From assembly GCF_001424405.1 (NCBI RefSeq), contig NZ_LMPS01000001.1, positions 1,485,999 to 1,549,998 of the forward strand: 64,000 bases of DNA, in the 5' to 3' direction. Shown in pieces: positions 17,628 through 25,967 of this stretch (positions are counted from its first letter, which is position 1; every line of letters begins with the position of its first letter). This stretch comes from Dyadobacter sp. Leaf189 (GTDB lineage: Bacteria > Bacteroidota > Bacteroidia > Cytophagales > Spirosomataceae). The notes below the pieces were generated by a model. That model was not told the origin of the DNA. It saw only the letters and a list, made by a program, of their open reading frames with translations, and did not search any database. Made by a program: the position numbers and the translations under genes.

Positions 17628-18641
17628 ATGAAATACATTTTTTGCCTGACTGTTCTGGCAGGTATTTTTTCAGGAATGATCAGTGCCCGGGCTGCGGGGA
17701 ATGTAAGGATTGATTCAGTAGGAGTTGAGAGGGTAGGAGGCAAGGTATTTGTCTTGCACAAGGTAAACCAGGGACAAACCATGTTTGCGGTAGTGCGGCA
17801 ATACGGTACTTCTATCCAGGCCCTGCGTGAAGCCAATCCCGGCATGAGCGATCAGATCCAGTTTGGACAAACTATCCGAGTACCCTATACTCCGAAGGTC
17901 AGCAAAAAAGAAGCTAAGAAAGAAGAGAAAAAGGAGGAGAAGAAGGAAGAAAAGAAAGAAGAGAAAAAAGAGGTTAAACCTGCGGTTCCGGCCACAGCTG
18001 CAAAGCCTGATACTACGCCATCCACTACTTCTGCGCCTACCGCAGGATCTGCCGTTTCGGTATCCCCCAATGGAAAGCACATCGTTGAGCCAGGACAAAC
18101 ACTTTACCGTGTTGCTGTGAAATATGGCGTTTTAATGGCAGATTTGCGTAAATGGAACAATCTGGCGGACGATAACTTGAAAGATGGTCAGGAGCTGATT
18201 GTAAGTGAAAAAGGTGCTGAAAAGGCTGTTGCGGCAGTTACACCACCCGTGGCACCGAAAGTGACGAGCACAACAGTTGTGAAAGACTCTGTAAAAGCAA
18301 AAGCGGTTGTTCCCGAGAAGGTAGTTAAGCCTGTGGAGGAAGTTGTTGAAGCGCCGAAAGTTGTCAGAGGCAAGAGGAAATCAGAATCCGGGTTGGCAGA
18401 AGTGATTGAGACTGACGAAAGTACCAGTAAGTTCCTGGGCTTGCACCGTAGTGCGCCAATTGGTGCGTTGGTAGAAGTATTGAATGAATACAATCAGGAG
18501 AAAATCATCGTCCGCATTATTGGACGGATACCGGATACCAGCGTTAATGATGACATTGTTATTAAATTATCATCACGCGCATTCGAAAAAGTATCCCCGA
18601 ACAGCAAGCGTTTCAGAGCAGTTGTAAGTTACCTGGAATAG
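17628..18641 (+). CDS. Exported LysM protein with RlpA-like C-terminal domain
   Basis: A 337-residue protein with a signal peptide (about 1-22, ending ISARAAG) and two LysM peptidoglycan-binding domains, at about 43-86 (HKVNQGQTMFAVVRQYG) and 148-190 (HIVEPGQTLYRVAVKYG). They are separated by a Lys/Glu-rich linker made of repeated KKEE units (about 92-115). The C-terminal 75 residues (LHRSAPIGALVEVLN, IVRIIGRIPD, VIKLSSRAFEKV) resemble the double-psi barrel of RlpA, though RlpA's active-site Asp cannot be placed. It probably binds and perhaps remodels the cell wall. The purine-only linker DNA at about 17905-17970 is prone to slippage. Confidence 0.85.
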   Translation: MKYIFCLTVLAGIFSGMISARAAGNVRIDSVGVERVGGKVFVLHKVNQGQTMFAVVRQYGTSIQALREANPGMSDQIQFGQTIRVPYTPKVSKKEAKKEEKKEEKKEEKKEEKKEVKPAVPATAAKPDTTPSTTSAPTAGSAVSVSPNGKHIVEPGQTLYRVAVKYGVLMADLRKWNNLADDNLKDGQELIVSEKGAEKAVAAVTPPVAPKVTSTTVVKDSVKAKAVVPEKVVKPVEEVVEAPKVVRGKRKSESGLAEVIETDESTSKFLGLHRSAPIGALVEVLNEYNQEKIIVRIIGRIPDTSVNDDIVIKLSSRAFEKVSPNSKRFRAVVSYLE

Positions 18642-18660
18642 TTTTGTTATTAATCCCGTC

Positions 18661-18873
18661 ATGAAACATTCACCCCAATTCCGTTCGAAGAGAGAAGAGG
18701 AAAGAGAAGCCCTGAAAAATACGGCTGGTTATAAAATTTGGAGCGTTATGTTCACATTGCTCTACCCCTTCATCGCAATTTTTACATTTCTTTTTTCAGG
18801 AATAGTCATGTTCTTCTCTGGTATCTCCCGTGTTCTGGCTTACCTGTTTGGAGGAAGCCATGCAAAGCATTGA
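18661..18873 (+). CDS. Small membrane protein of unknown function
   Basis: A 70-residue protein with a charged N-terminus (FRSKREEEREALKN) and one or two hydrophobic segments (about 27-46 and 47-64, ending VLAYLFGGSHAKH). Its position between the LysM gene (19 bp) and the TIGR02757 gene (14-bp overlap) and its conserved-looking composition support a real gene. I do not recognise the family. Confidence 0.7.
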   Translation: MKHSPQFRSKREEEREALKNTAGYKIWSVMFTLLYPFIAIFTFLFSGIVMFFSGISRVLAYLFGGSHAKH

Positions 18874-19657
18874 AGTGCCCCATTTATCTCCCTACATCAT
18901 TGATTTATTGGAGGAAAAAGTCGTGCAATACAACAAGCCCGACTTTATCTCCCTCGATCCCGTCAGTATCCCACATCGTTTTTCTGTAAAGCAGGACATC
19001 GAGATCATGGGTTTCTGGGCGGCAGTACTTGCCTGGGGACAGCGCAAAACGATCATCAGCAAATGCCTGGAACTGGCTTCGCTCATGGATAATGCTCCTT
19101 TTGATTTTATCAGAAATCATCAGGATAGTGATTTAAAACCCTTCCTGGACTTTAAGCACCGCACGTTTAATGCGACTGACACGCTTTATTTCCTTCATTT
19201 CTTCCAAAACTACTACCGGCAGCACGATTCACTTGAATACGCATTCAGCAAGCACATCAGCGCTTCGGACGAGACGATAGAAAAGTCGCTGATCGGTTTT
19301 CACAACATGTTCTGCGATTCAGAAAATTTTCCTTCGCGAACTGCCAAGCACATTGCCACTCCGGCCCGGAAATCCTCCTGTAAGCGGTTGAATATGTTTC
19401 TGAGATGGATGGTCCGGAAAGACAATCATGGTGTGGATTTTGGTATCTGGAACAACATTGTACCTGCACAGCTGGTCTGTCCCTGCGATGTGCATGTTGA
19501 CCGCGTTTCCAGATTTCTGGGCCTTATCAAAAGACCTAACACTGACTGGCAAACTGCATTAGAACTTACTGCTTCATTAAAACAGCTCGATCCGTCAGAT
19601 CCTGTCAAATACGACTTCGCATTGTTTGGGTTAGGGATTGAAGGTTTTGCAAAGTAG
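18860..19657 (+). CDS. TIGR02757 family protein
   Basis: A 265-residue cytosolic protein of the TIGR02757 (DUF2400) family, widespread in Bacteroidota and of unknown function. Recognisable segments are the QDIEIMGFWAAVLAWGQRKTI helix, the central RLNMFLRWMVRKDNHGVDFG and the Cys/Asp-containing LVCPCDVHVDRVSR. The sequence LNMFLRWMVR followed by CDVHVDR is reminiscent of HhH-type glycosylase folds, but that is only a suggestion. The ATG at 18860 is chosen over an upstream TTG (18830) because it begins the family sequence; it overlaps the preceding small gene by 14 bp. Confidence 0.82.
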   Translation: MQSIEVPHLSPYIIDLLEEKVVQYNKPDFISLDPVSIPHRFSVKQDIEIMGFWAAVLAWGQRKTIISKCLELASLMDNAPFDFIRNHQDSDLKPFLDFKHRTFNATDTLYFLHFFQNYYRQHDSLEYAFSKHISASDETIEKSLIGFHNMFCDSENFPSRTAKHIATPARKSSCKRLNMFLRWMVRKDNHGVDFGIWNNIVPAQLVCPCDVHVDRVSRFLGLIKRPNTDWQTALELTASLKQLDPSDPVKYDFALFGLGIEGFAK

Positions 19658-19765
19658 TGTTACAAACCCGCTTCCAAGTACTTAACCCAAGAAAAAAGGC
19701 GCTCCCGATCGTTAATTTTCCCCAGCCTCTGAATTATCCTTTTCTCGTAAATCACTCTAAGTGTA

Positions 19766-19786
19766 AAACTTGCAGCTGCAAAGTTT
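19766..19786. promoter_or_regulatory. Palindromic element upstream of the S74/T9SS gene
   Basis: A near-perfect 21-bp dyad: AAACT, the perfect palindrome TGCAGCTGCA, then AAGTTT (one-base offset in the arms). It lies 28 bp before the ATG of the next gene, in an otherwise AT-rich gap. It could be an operator or an mRNA hairpin; there is no matching regulator in the window. Confidence 0.35.
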
Positions 19787-19813
19787 GCAACAATTCACTA
19801 AACGATCGGCGAG

Positions 19814-21286
19814 ATGAAAAAAATCTACAGGTTATCAGGTGCTGTCTTTTTAGCGGCAGCAATGTTTAACAACGTTTGCGCACAAACCACCTCTTTCGGT
19901 TCGCAAGCCGGCAATCAGGGTACCGATGGTACTTACATGGGAATCTGGGCGGGCTCCTCCACAATTGGTGAGCATAATACATTCGTTGGAAGTCTTTCGG
20001 GGTACGGGAATGTTGGTGGGAATCAGAATACAGCGCTTGGGAGCAGGTCTGCCTACACGCTCTCTAGTGGTAGTGAGAATACCTTCTTAGGGTACTTCTC
20101 GGGTAAGGCAAACACGACGGGCAGTTGGAACACTTTCGTGGGTTCAAAGTCTGGCGCAGCGAATGCGGTTGGTCTGAGAAACACATTCCTGGGCGTAGAA
20201 GCAGGGGGTAAAAATTACTTCGGAAACGAAAATATATTCATCGGTTGCCGAAGCGGTTTTTTCAATACGGACGGAAACTACAATCTGTTTGCAGGTAATG
20301 GCGCCGGAGAATACAATTCAAGCGGCAATTATAATGTGTTCCTTGGCCATGGTTCCGGGAGAAGCAATTTGAAAGGACTTGCCAATACGTTTATCGGGTA
20401 CGAAACTGCGGGTAGCGCTAACGTGACCTACGCGACAGCAATTGGTGCGGCGACCAAGGTTACCCGGGACCATAGCATTGTGCTCGGAACAATTTTCGAC
20501 AATGTGGGAGTGGGTGTTGAAGCTCCCACTTACAAGCTCCATCTCAGTACTTTCTCAGCCGCAAAAGCAGGCTCTTCTGCCTGGATCATTGCTTCTGACA
20601 AACGTCTTAAAAAGGATGTTTCAGAGTACGCGGAAGGGCTTGATGTATTGAAGCAGATCAAGCCTGTCTGGTTCAGCTACAATGGAGAGGCGGGGTTGCC
20701 GACGAATAAGAAATTCGTGGGTATCATTGCGCAGGATATGCAGAAAATTGCTCCTCACATGGTAGGTACATTTACCTATCAGGATTCGCTCGGGAACAAA
20801 ACGGACTATCTTGATTATGACGCCAACGCACTGACCTACATGCTTGTAAACTCTGTCAAAGAGCAGCAGCAAACGCTTGATCGGAAAGACGAGGAGATTC
20901 GCCAGCTCACCGCAGAAACTGCGGAGTTAGCAAAGAGGCTTACCCAACTTGAACGCATTGTAGCTTCCAATACAACCCGGCCGCTTACGACTCCTGCCGC
21001 AAGAACCAATGATGTAAATGAAAATGGCGTGATCCTGGAACAGAATGCACCGAACGGCTTTTCAGGTATTTCTTCTATCAGGTTCTTTATTCCGGATACG
21101 ATCAAGGATGCGGTATTGAACATTTACTCAACCAATGGACAGAAAATCCGCTCAGAAATCGTCAGAACACGCGGAGAAGGCGCTGTACAGCTTTCTGCTG
21201 ATGATTTTGGAACGGGCGTGTTTGTTTACGATCTCATAACAGATGGTAAGAGCAACGGAGCTAAAAAGATGATGGTAAGTAAATAG
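19814..21286 (+). CDS. Secreted head-repeat protein with S74 chaperone and T9SS sorting domain
   Basis: A 490-residue secreted protein. A signal peptide (1-23, ending NNVCA) precedes about eight 16-22-residue repeats (30-205) of the form NTFLG..SG, resembling trimeric-adhesin head repeats. An S74-type intramolecular chaperone domain follows; its predicted Ser-Lys self-cleavage dyad is Ser261/Lys266 in IIASDKRLKKD. A coiled coil (345-385) leads to a T9SS type A sorting domain (about 405-490) with LNIYSTNGQKI and GTGVFVYDL. The layout suggests a trimeric surface or tail-fibre-like adhesin exported by type IX secretion. Cleavage at Ser261 would separate the sorting domain from the head. A terminator follows directly. 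Confidence 0.85.
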   Translation: MKKIYRLSGAVFLAAAMFNNVCAQTTSFGSQAGNQGTDGTYMGIWAGSSTIGEHNTFVGSLSGYGNVGGNQNTALGSRSAYTLSSGSENTFLGYFSGKANTTGSWNTFVGSKSGAANAVGLRNTFLGVEAGGKNYFGNENIFIGCRSGFFNTDGNYNLFAGNGAGEYNSSGNYNVFLGHGSGRSNLKGLANTFIGYETAGSANVTYATAIGAATKVTRDHSIVLGTIFDNVGVGVEAPTYKLHLSTFSAAKAGSSAWIIASDKRLKKDVSEYAEGLDVLKQIKPVWFSYNGEAGLPTNKKFVGIIAQDMQKIAPHMVGTFTYQDSLGNKTDYLDYDANALTYMLVNSVKEQQQTLDRKDEEIRQLTAETAELAKRLTQLERIVASNTTRPLTTPAARTNDVNENGVILEQNAPNGFSGISSIRFFIPDTIKDAVLNIYSTNGQKIRSEIVRTRGEGAVQLSADDFGTGVFVYDLITDGKSNGAKKMMVSK

Positions 21287-21297
21287 TGCTTTAAAAC

Positions 21298-21334
21298 GAG
21301 AAAAGCCGGACTTCAATGAAGCCCGGCTTTTCTC
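21298..21334. terminator. Terminator between the S74/T9SS gene and the ThuA gene
   Basis: Inverted repeat GAGAAAAGCCGG-A-CTTC with loop AAT and GAAG-C-CCGGCTTTTCTC, followed by a short T-rich stretch. It lies between two convergent genes and has T- or A-rich flanks on both strands. Confidence 0.8.
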
Positions 21335-21350
21335 ATTTTACTAATTAAAC

Positions 21351-24300
21351 TTATAGAGCAGCGCGGTCAAATCGTACCGTTTCAACAGTAAACAGCGGCT
21401 TTCCTCCTGCATTTGGATTTTTGAACACAAAGAACAGCTTGTGCAGCTTCTGGTCAGCCGGACCTTTTACTGGAATACTTACTTCTCCGGTTTTGTCAAT
21501 TTTCACTTCACCGATCTTTGTACCGGCCGGGCTATCGAGGCGCACTTCCAGCGTTCCGCCAGCTGTAAACTTTTCGTTGCTGCCGCCAGCAATCGCCAGG
21601 TTTGTAATTCCCGACAGGTCAATACCGTCGAATGCGAAGAAACTGCCGCTTTTCGATCCCAGCACAACTTCCTTGCCATTCTCAACCTTGAAATTAACAG
21701 TATGCATGGCTGAGTCTGCCAGTGCGGCTGTCAGGGTAGCAGGGCGTAAAGCAAGTGTTTTCGCGCCTGTAAGTGGTCCCATTGTGCTGCTTCCCTTGTC
21801 GGTGTAGCTGGCCGAGATAATGTATGAACCCTCTTTTTTCTTCGCTTCCGTTACATAAGAGCCTTTCAATGGTTTTTTATCAACAGCCTTATCATTAGCA
21901 AGAGAAAGGATGTATTTGACCATATCCTCAATTTCCTCCGGCTTATGCTGCGGGTGGCCCGGCATTGCCTGCTCGCCCCAAACACCACTTCCGCCTTTCA
22001 GAACTTTATCAGACAATGTTTTAAGTGAATTGCGCTCGCTTGCATACTTCTTGGCAACTTCCTTGTAAGCAGGGCCAATGGATTTTTTGTCTATCGAATG
22101 GCATGCTTTGCAGTCGCTTAGTTCGATTAACCTTTTTCCGGTTTCAAATCCAGTATTTGCCTGGTGACCCTGGGCAAGTATGGTTTTGTCAAAACCTTCC
22201 AGATAATTAATGGTCACAGTTACTTCATCCTCAGCTATTTTCTTGTTTGCAAGGCTGCCATCTTCTTTATCCGAAACAGAAACTTCGTAGTTAACGGGTT
22301 TGTCGTTCCAGTAAAAGGATTTATTTCCTTTGATAGCTACATCCACTTTCGGGATCGCATTGCCAACTCTCACGATTACTTCCGAAGTATTTGCATTTCC
22401 TGCATTATCAGTCACTTTCAACACGGCGGTGTATTCACCCGCTTTCGCATAGGTGTAGCTTGGATTAGCCACATTGCTTTTTGGAAGACCTTTTCCAAAA
22501 GACCATTCGTACTTGATCGGATCGCCGTCGTAGTCGACTGAGCCTTTTGATGAAAAGTTAACTTTCAATGGCGTAGCGCCGGTGGTGTTGGTAGCAGAAG
22601 CTACTGCCAGTGGCACGCGGTTGCCAGCATTGTAAGTGATGTGTGACAGACTGGCTTCATCGTTTTGGGCAAACCAGTTTGGTCCGTATTCCAGTGTATA
22701 AAGCGAACCGTCATTGGCAAACTGCATATCAATCGGGTGACTGAATTTTGTATTTGGCAAGAAGCGGTCAATGCTTTTCAAATCACCTTGCTCGTTCATG
22801 GTAACTATATTGATATAGTCACGAATCCAGTCGTAAGCGAAAAATTTTCCATTGTAATACTCAGGGAATTTCACTTTACTGTCCTTAAAATCAGCAGAAT
22901 AGTAAACCGGCCCGGCCATTGCATTACGGCCGCCTTTGCCCACGATCGCACCGAATTCAGGAGAGTCTGCATAAGGATAAAAGATGAATGCAGGATTAGC
23001 CGGCGGCAACTCTTGCAAGCCCGTATTATGCGGTGAGTTATTGATCGGTTTCGCAGGGTCAAATGGACCATGTGAAGTACTGTCAGCGAAATTGAAGTCG
23101 ATATAAGGCTTGTTGTCCGCAATGAAGAGGGGATATCCGTAATAACCTGCCTTTCTCGCCTGGTTTACCTCGTCGTAACCGCGTGGGCCACGCTTTGGAT
23201 CGTCCAGAGAAGCGTCAGGACCTACATCACCCCAGTACAGATAACCATTATGCTGGTCAACTGAAATGCGGTAAGGGTTCCGTGTTCCCATCACGTAAAT
23301 CTCAGGACGTGCTTTCGGGTTGCCGGCAGGGAAGAGGTTGCCTTCGGGAATATCATACAAATTGGTTCCGCCTGGCATATTCGCGCGACGATCGCCGTAA
23401 CGTGGTTTAATGCGTATTACCTTGCCTCTGAGCGAGTTTGTATTGGAAGAAGTATGCTGTCCGTCAAAGCCTTCACGTCCCGGCCGCTCGTCAATCGGTC
23501 CGAATCCATTGGACTGGAATGGGTTTACGTCGTCTCCGGTGGACAGGTACAAATTCCCTTTACTATCCCAGGCAATGGACCCGCCCGTGTGGCAGCAGTC
23601 TGTTCTTTTCACAGGAACAGTCAGTAAAACTTCTTCCGTACTGAGGATCAGCGTGTCTTTTACATCGTCATATTTGAAACGTGATAAATGCTGCGCCGTA
23701 TCAGGAGCAGAAGAAAGCGGAGAATAGTACAGGTAAACAAGCTTGTTGGTTTTGAAATTAGGATCGATATTCAAGCCCATTAAGCCGTATTCCTGTTTGG
23801 TATAAACAGGTACCTCGGCTACAACTTTCACTTTGCCCGTTTTCGGATTATACAATTTCAGCTTTCCTTTTCTTTCTGAGAAAAGTACGCGCTGATCTTC
23901 CAGCACTACCAGCTCGGTAGGTTCGTCAAGCTTGGTAGCGAGCGTCTGTTTGGTAAAACGGTTTTCTTCCGGTCTCGACTTCGCGAAGTCCAGCTTCTCG
24001 GCCATTGCCCATTTCAAGCCGCCGATGAAATGTTTTACAAATACCGGATTTTCATAGGTAGCATCTTCATGTCCGAAGTTGGTGTAAAATGCTTTTCCCC
24101 CATCATATTCATGGTACCACGACATAGGATGGTTGTCGCCCATTTTTCCGTCTTTGTAAGACTTCTCGTCGATGTTAACTAAGACATTTACCTTTGGATT
24201 AAAGTTTTTGAAATCATAAAACTCATCCTTGATCTTCCATTTCTTCGGAAAGCCCGTCATGGAAGGGTGCTGATCATTTACAACGTAAGCTTCACCTTCC

Positions 24301-24758
24301 TGCACGTTCGGGTTGCCTGGGTGGCTTGCGAAATAGGCGCCGGACAGCTGGTTGTACCAGGGCCAGTCGTACTCGGTGTCGGTAGCCGCGTGAACTCCCA
24401 CGTACCCGCCTCCTGCCTGGATGTAGTGTTCAAATGCCTCCTGCTGTTTCTCATTCAGGATATTGCCGGTAGTGTTCAGAAAAACAACCGCCCCATACTT
24501 TTGCAGGTTTTTCTCTGTAAAGACAGTTGCATTCTCGGTAGTATCTACCGCGAAGCCATTTTCTTTGCCGTATTTCATGATAGCCGCTTTCCCGGCAGGG
24601 ATAGAAGAATGCCGGAACGCAGCCGTTTTGGCAAAAACAAGCACACGCTTTTCAGGTGTGACAGTCTGTGCCACGGACGCTAAACCGCAACAGACAAGGC
24701 CCATTGCACCAATTACTCGGAAGCGGTTCAGTAAGTTTTGATAAAGAATTTTACGCAT
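21351..24758 (-). CDS. ThuA / PQQ-type sugar dehydrogenase / PKD / cytochrome c fusion
   Basis: A 1135-residue exported multidomain protein. After a signal peptide (1-30) come a ThuA glutamine-amidotransferase-like domain (about 37-255), a six-bladed glucose/sorbosone dehydrogenase propeller (about 265-690, with SERKGKLKLY and CCHTGGSIAWDSKGNLYLS), a PKD domain (about 710-800), a class I cytochrome c with haem motif CKACH (about 880-960) and a C-terminal beta-sandwich resembling a CBM6-type module (about 1000-1135). The architecture suggests periplasmic or surface oxidation of a sugar with electrons passed to the attached haem. A terminator separates it from the downstream-located isomerase operon, so it is its own unit although functionally related. 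Substrate unknown. Confidence 0.88.
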   Translation of the reverse strand: MRKILYQNLLNRFRVIGAMGLVCCGLASVAQTVTPEKRVLVFAKTAAFRHSSIPAGKAAIMKYGKENGFAVDTTENATVFTEKNLQKYGAVVFLNTTGNILNEKQQEAFEHYIQAGGGYVGVHAATDTEYDWPWYNQLSGAYFASHPGNPNVQEGEAYVVNDQHPSMTGFPKKWKIKDEFYDFKNFNPKVNVLVNIDEKSYKDGKMGDNHPMSWYHEYDGGKAFYTNFGHEDATYENPVFVKHFIGGLKWAMAEKLDFAKSRPEENRFTKQTLATKLDEPTELVVLEDQRVLFSERKGKLKLYNPKTGKVKVVAEVPVYTKQEYGLMGLNIDPNFKTNKLVYLYYSPLSSAPDTAQHLSRFKYDDVKDTLILSTEEVLLTVPVKRTDCCHTGGSIAWDSKGNLYLSTGDDVNPFQSNGFGPIDERPGREGFDGQHTSSNTNSLRGKVIRIKPRYGDRRANMPGGTNLYDIPEGNLFPAGNPKARPEIYVMGTRNPYRISVDQHNGYLYWGDVGPDASLDDPKRGPRGYDEVNQARKAGYYGYPLFIADNKPYIDFNFADSTSHGPFDPAKPINNSPHNTGLQELPPANPAFIFYPYADSPEFGAIVGKGGRNAMAGPVYYSADFKDSKVKFPEYYNGKFFAYDWIRDYINIVTMNEQGDLKSIDRFLPNTKFSHPIDMQFANDGSLYTLEYGPNWFAQNDEASLSHITYNAGNRVPLAVASATNTTGATPLKVNFSSKGSVDYDGDPIKYEWSFGKGLPKSNVANPSYTYAKAGEYTAVLKVTDNAGNANTSEVIVRVGNAIPKVDVAIKGNKSFYWNDKPVNYEVSVSDKEDGSLANKKIAEDEVTVTINYLEGFDKTILAQGHQANTGFETGKRLIELSDCKACHSIDKKSIGPAYKEVAKKYASERNSLKTLSDKVLKGGSGVWGEQAMPGHPQHKPEEIEDMVKYILSLANDKAVDKKPLKGSYVTEAKKKEGSYIISASYTDKGSSTMGPLTGAKTLALRPATLTAALADSAMHTVNFKVENGKEVVLGSKSGSFFAFDGIDLSGITNLAIAGGSNEKFTAGGTLEVRLDSPAGTKIGEVKIDKTGEVSIPVKGPADQKLHKLFFVFKNPNAGGKPLFTVETVRFDRAAL

Positions 24759-24847
24759 TACAGATTAGGTGAACTGGTTATTTTTTAGTGTTGGAACTGC
24801 ATTCTCATTCTACTCAAAACGAAATAATGCAGCAGGTAATTATATGA

Positions 24848-24882
24848 AAAAAACCTCCCTTCCATAAGGAAGACAGGTTTTT
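24848..24882 (-). terminator. Terminator after the sugar isomerase operon
   Basis: On the minus strand a stem AAAACCTG.CTTCC with loop TTAT and GGAAG..AGGTTTT is followed by a T-run (24847-24853 as A on the plus strand). It lies 22 bp downstream of the isomerase stop. Confidence 0.7.
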
Positions 24883-24904
24883 AATATACTTGTACAATCG
24901 ACAA

Positions 24905-25957
24905 TTACAAACCTAAAACTTTGCGGTTGAACGCCTCGTCAGCGCCGGTTCCGGCAAAATCGTCAAATGCCTTTGTAGTTACTTCTATAATGTGGCTTTC
25001 GATGAAAGGCGCACCTTCGGCAGCACCCTGAACAGGCGACTTAATGCAGCATTCCCATTCCAAAACTGCCCAGCTGCCGTAATCGTACTGAGATAGTTTG
25101 GAGAAAATACCGCCGAAGTCAACTTGTCCGTCACCAAGCGAGCGGAAGCGACCAGCCCGGTCGGCCCAGCCTGCAAATCCGCTGTAAACACCTTGCTTAC
25201 CCGATGGGTTAAACTCGGCATCTTTTACGTGAAATGCCTTGATCCGATCGTGGTACAAGTCAATGAATTGAAGGTAGTCGAGCTGCTGGAGTACAAAGTG
25301 GCTGGGGTCGTAGTTGATGTTGGCGCGGGTGTGACCATTAAGGTAATCAACAAACATTTCGAATGTGGATCCGTCAAAAAGGTCTTCCCCGGGGTGGAGC
25401 TCGTAAGCTACATCCACACCGTTTTCATCATATACATCCAGGATTGGTTTCCATCTTGCAGCCAGTTCTTTGAATGCAGTCTCTACCAGTCCGGCCGGGC
25501 GCTGTGGCCACGGATACAGGAATGGCCAGGCCAATGCACCGGAGAAAGTAGCGCTCGCGGAGAGGCCCAGTCTGCGGCTTGCCTGCGCAACGTATTTCAA
25601 ATGTTGCGTCGCCCATTCCGCACGTGCTTTCGGATTGTTGCGCACTTCGGGTACTGCAAAACCATCGTACATTTCGTCGTATACCGGGTGCGATGCCACC
25701 AGCTGGCCGATGATGTGCGACGCGAGCTCCGTAATTTCCAGACCTTTATCAGCCAGTTTGCCTTTCAGCTCATCAGCATAAGTCTGCGACTCGGCGCATT
25801 GTTTCACATCAATCACCCGCGGATCCCAGGTAGGAAGTTGAAGGCCCTTATAGCCCAACCCTGCCATGTAATCAGCAATTGAATCCAATGAGTTAAACGG
25901 AGCTTCGTCACCCAAAAACTGAGCAAGGAAAATTCCAGGTCCTTTTATCGTTTTCAT
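24905..25957 (-). CDS. TIM-barrel sugar isomerase/epimerase family protein
   Basis: A 350-residue AP-endonuclease-2-like TIM barrel of the sugar phosphate isomerase/epimerase group. Likely metal ligands are visible in VAYELHPGEDLFD (Glu, His), ANINYDPSHFVLQ (Asp, His), KAFHVKDAEF and VLEWECC near the C-terminus. Such proteins act as isomerases, epimerases, dehydratases or lyases on keto-sugars. It is the last gene of a minus-strand run behind two Gfo/Idh/MocA oxidoreductases (10-bp gap to the nearer one), so an oxidised sugar is a plausible substrate. No signal peptide, hence cytoplasmic. Confidence 0.86.
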   Translation of the reverse strand: MKTIKGPGIFLAQFLGDEAPFNSLDSIADYMAGLGYKGLQLPTWDPRVIDVKQCAESQTYADELKGKLADKGLEITELASHIIGQLVASHPVYDEMYDGFAVPEVRNNPKARAEWATQHLKYVAQASRRLGLSASATFSGALAWPFLYPWPQRPAGLVETAFKELAARWKPILDVYDENGVDVAYELHPGEDLFDGSTFEMFVDYLNGHTRANINYDPSHFVLQQLDYLQFIDLYHDRIKAFHVKDAEFNPSGKQGVYSGFAGWADRAGRFRSLGDGQVDFGGIFSKLSQYDYGSWAVLEWECCIKSPVQGAAEGAPFIESHIIEVTTKAFDDFAGTGADEAFNRKVLGL

Positions 25958-25967
25958 ATTTGTTGAT

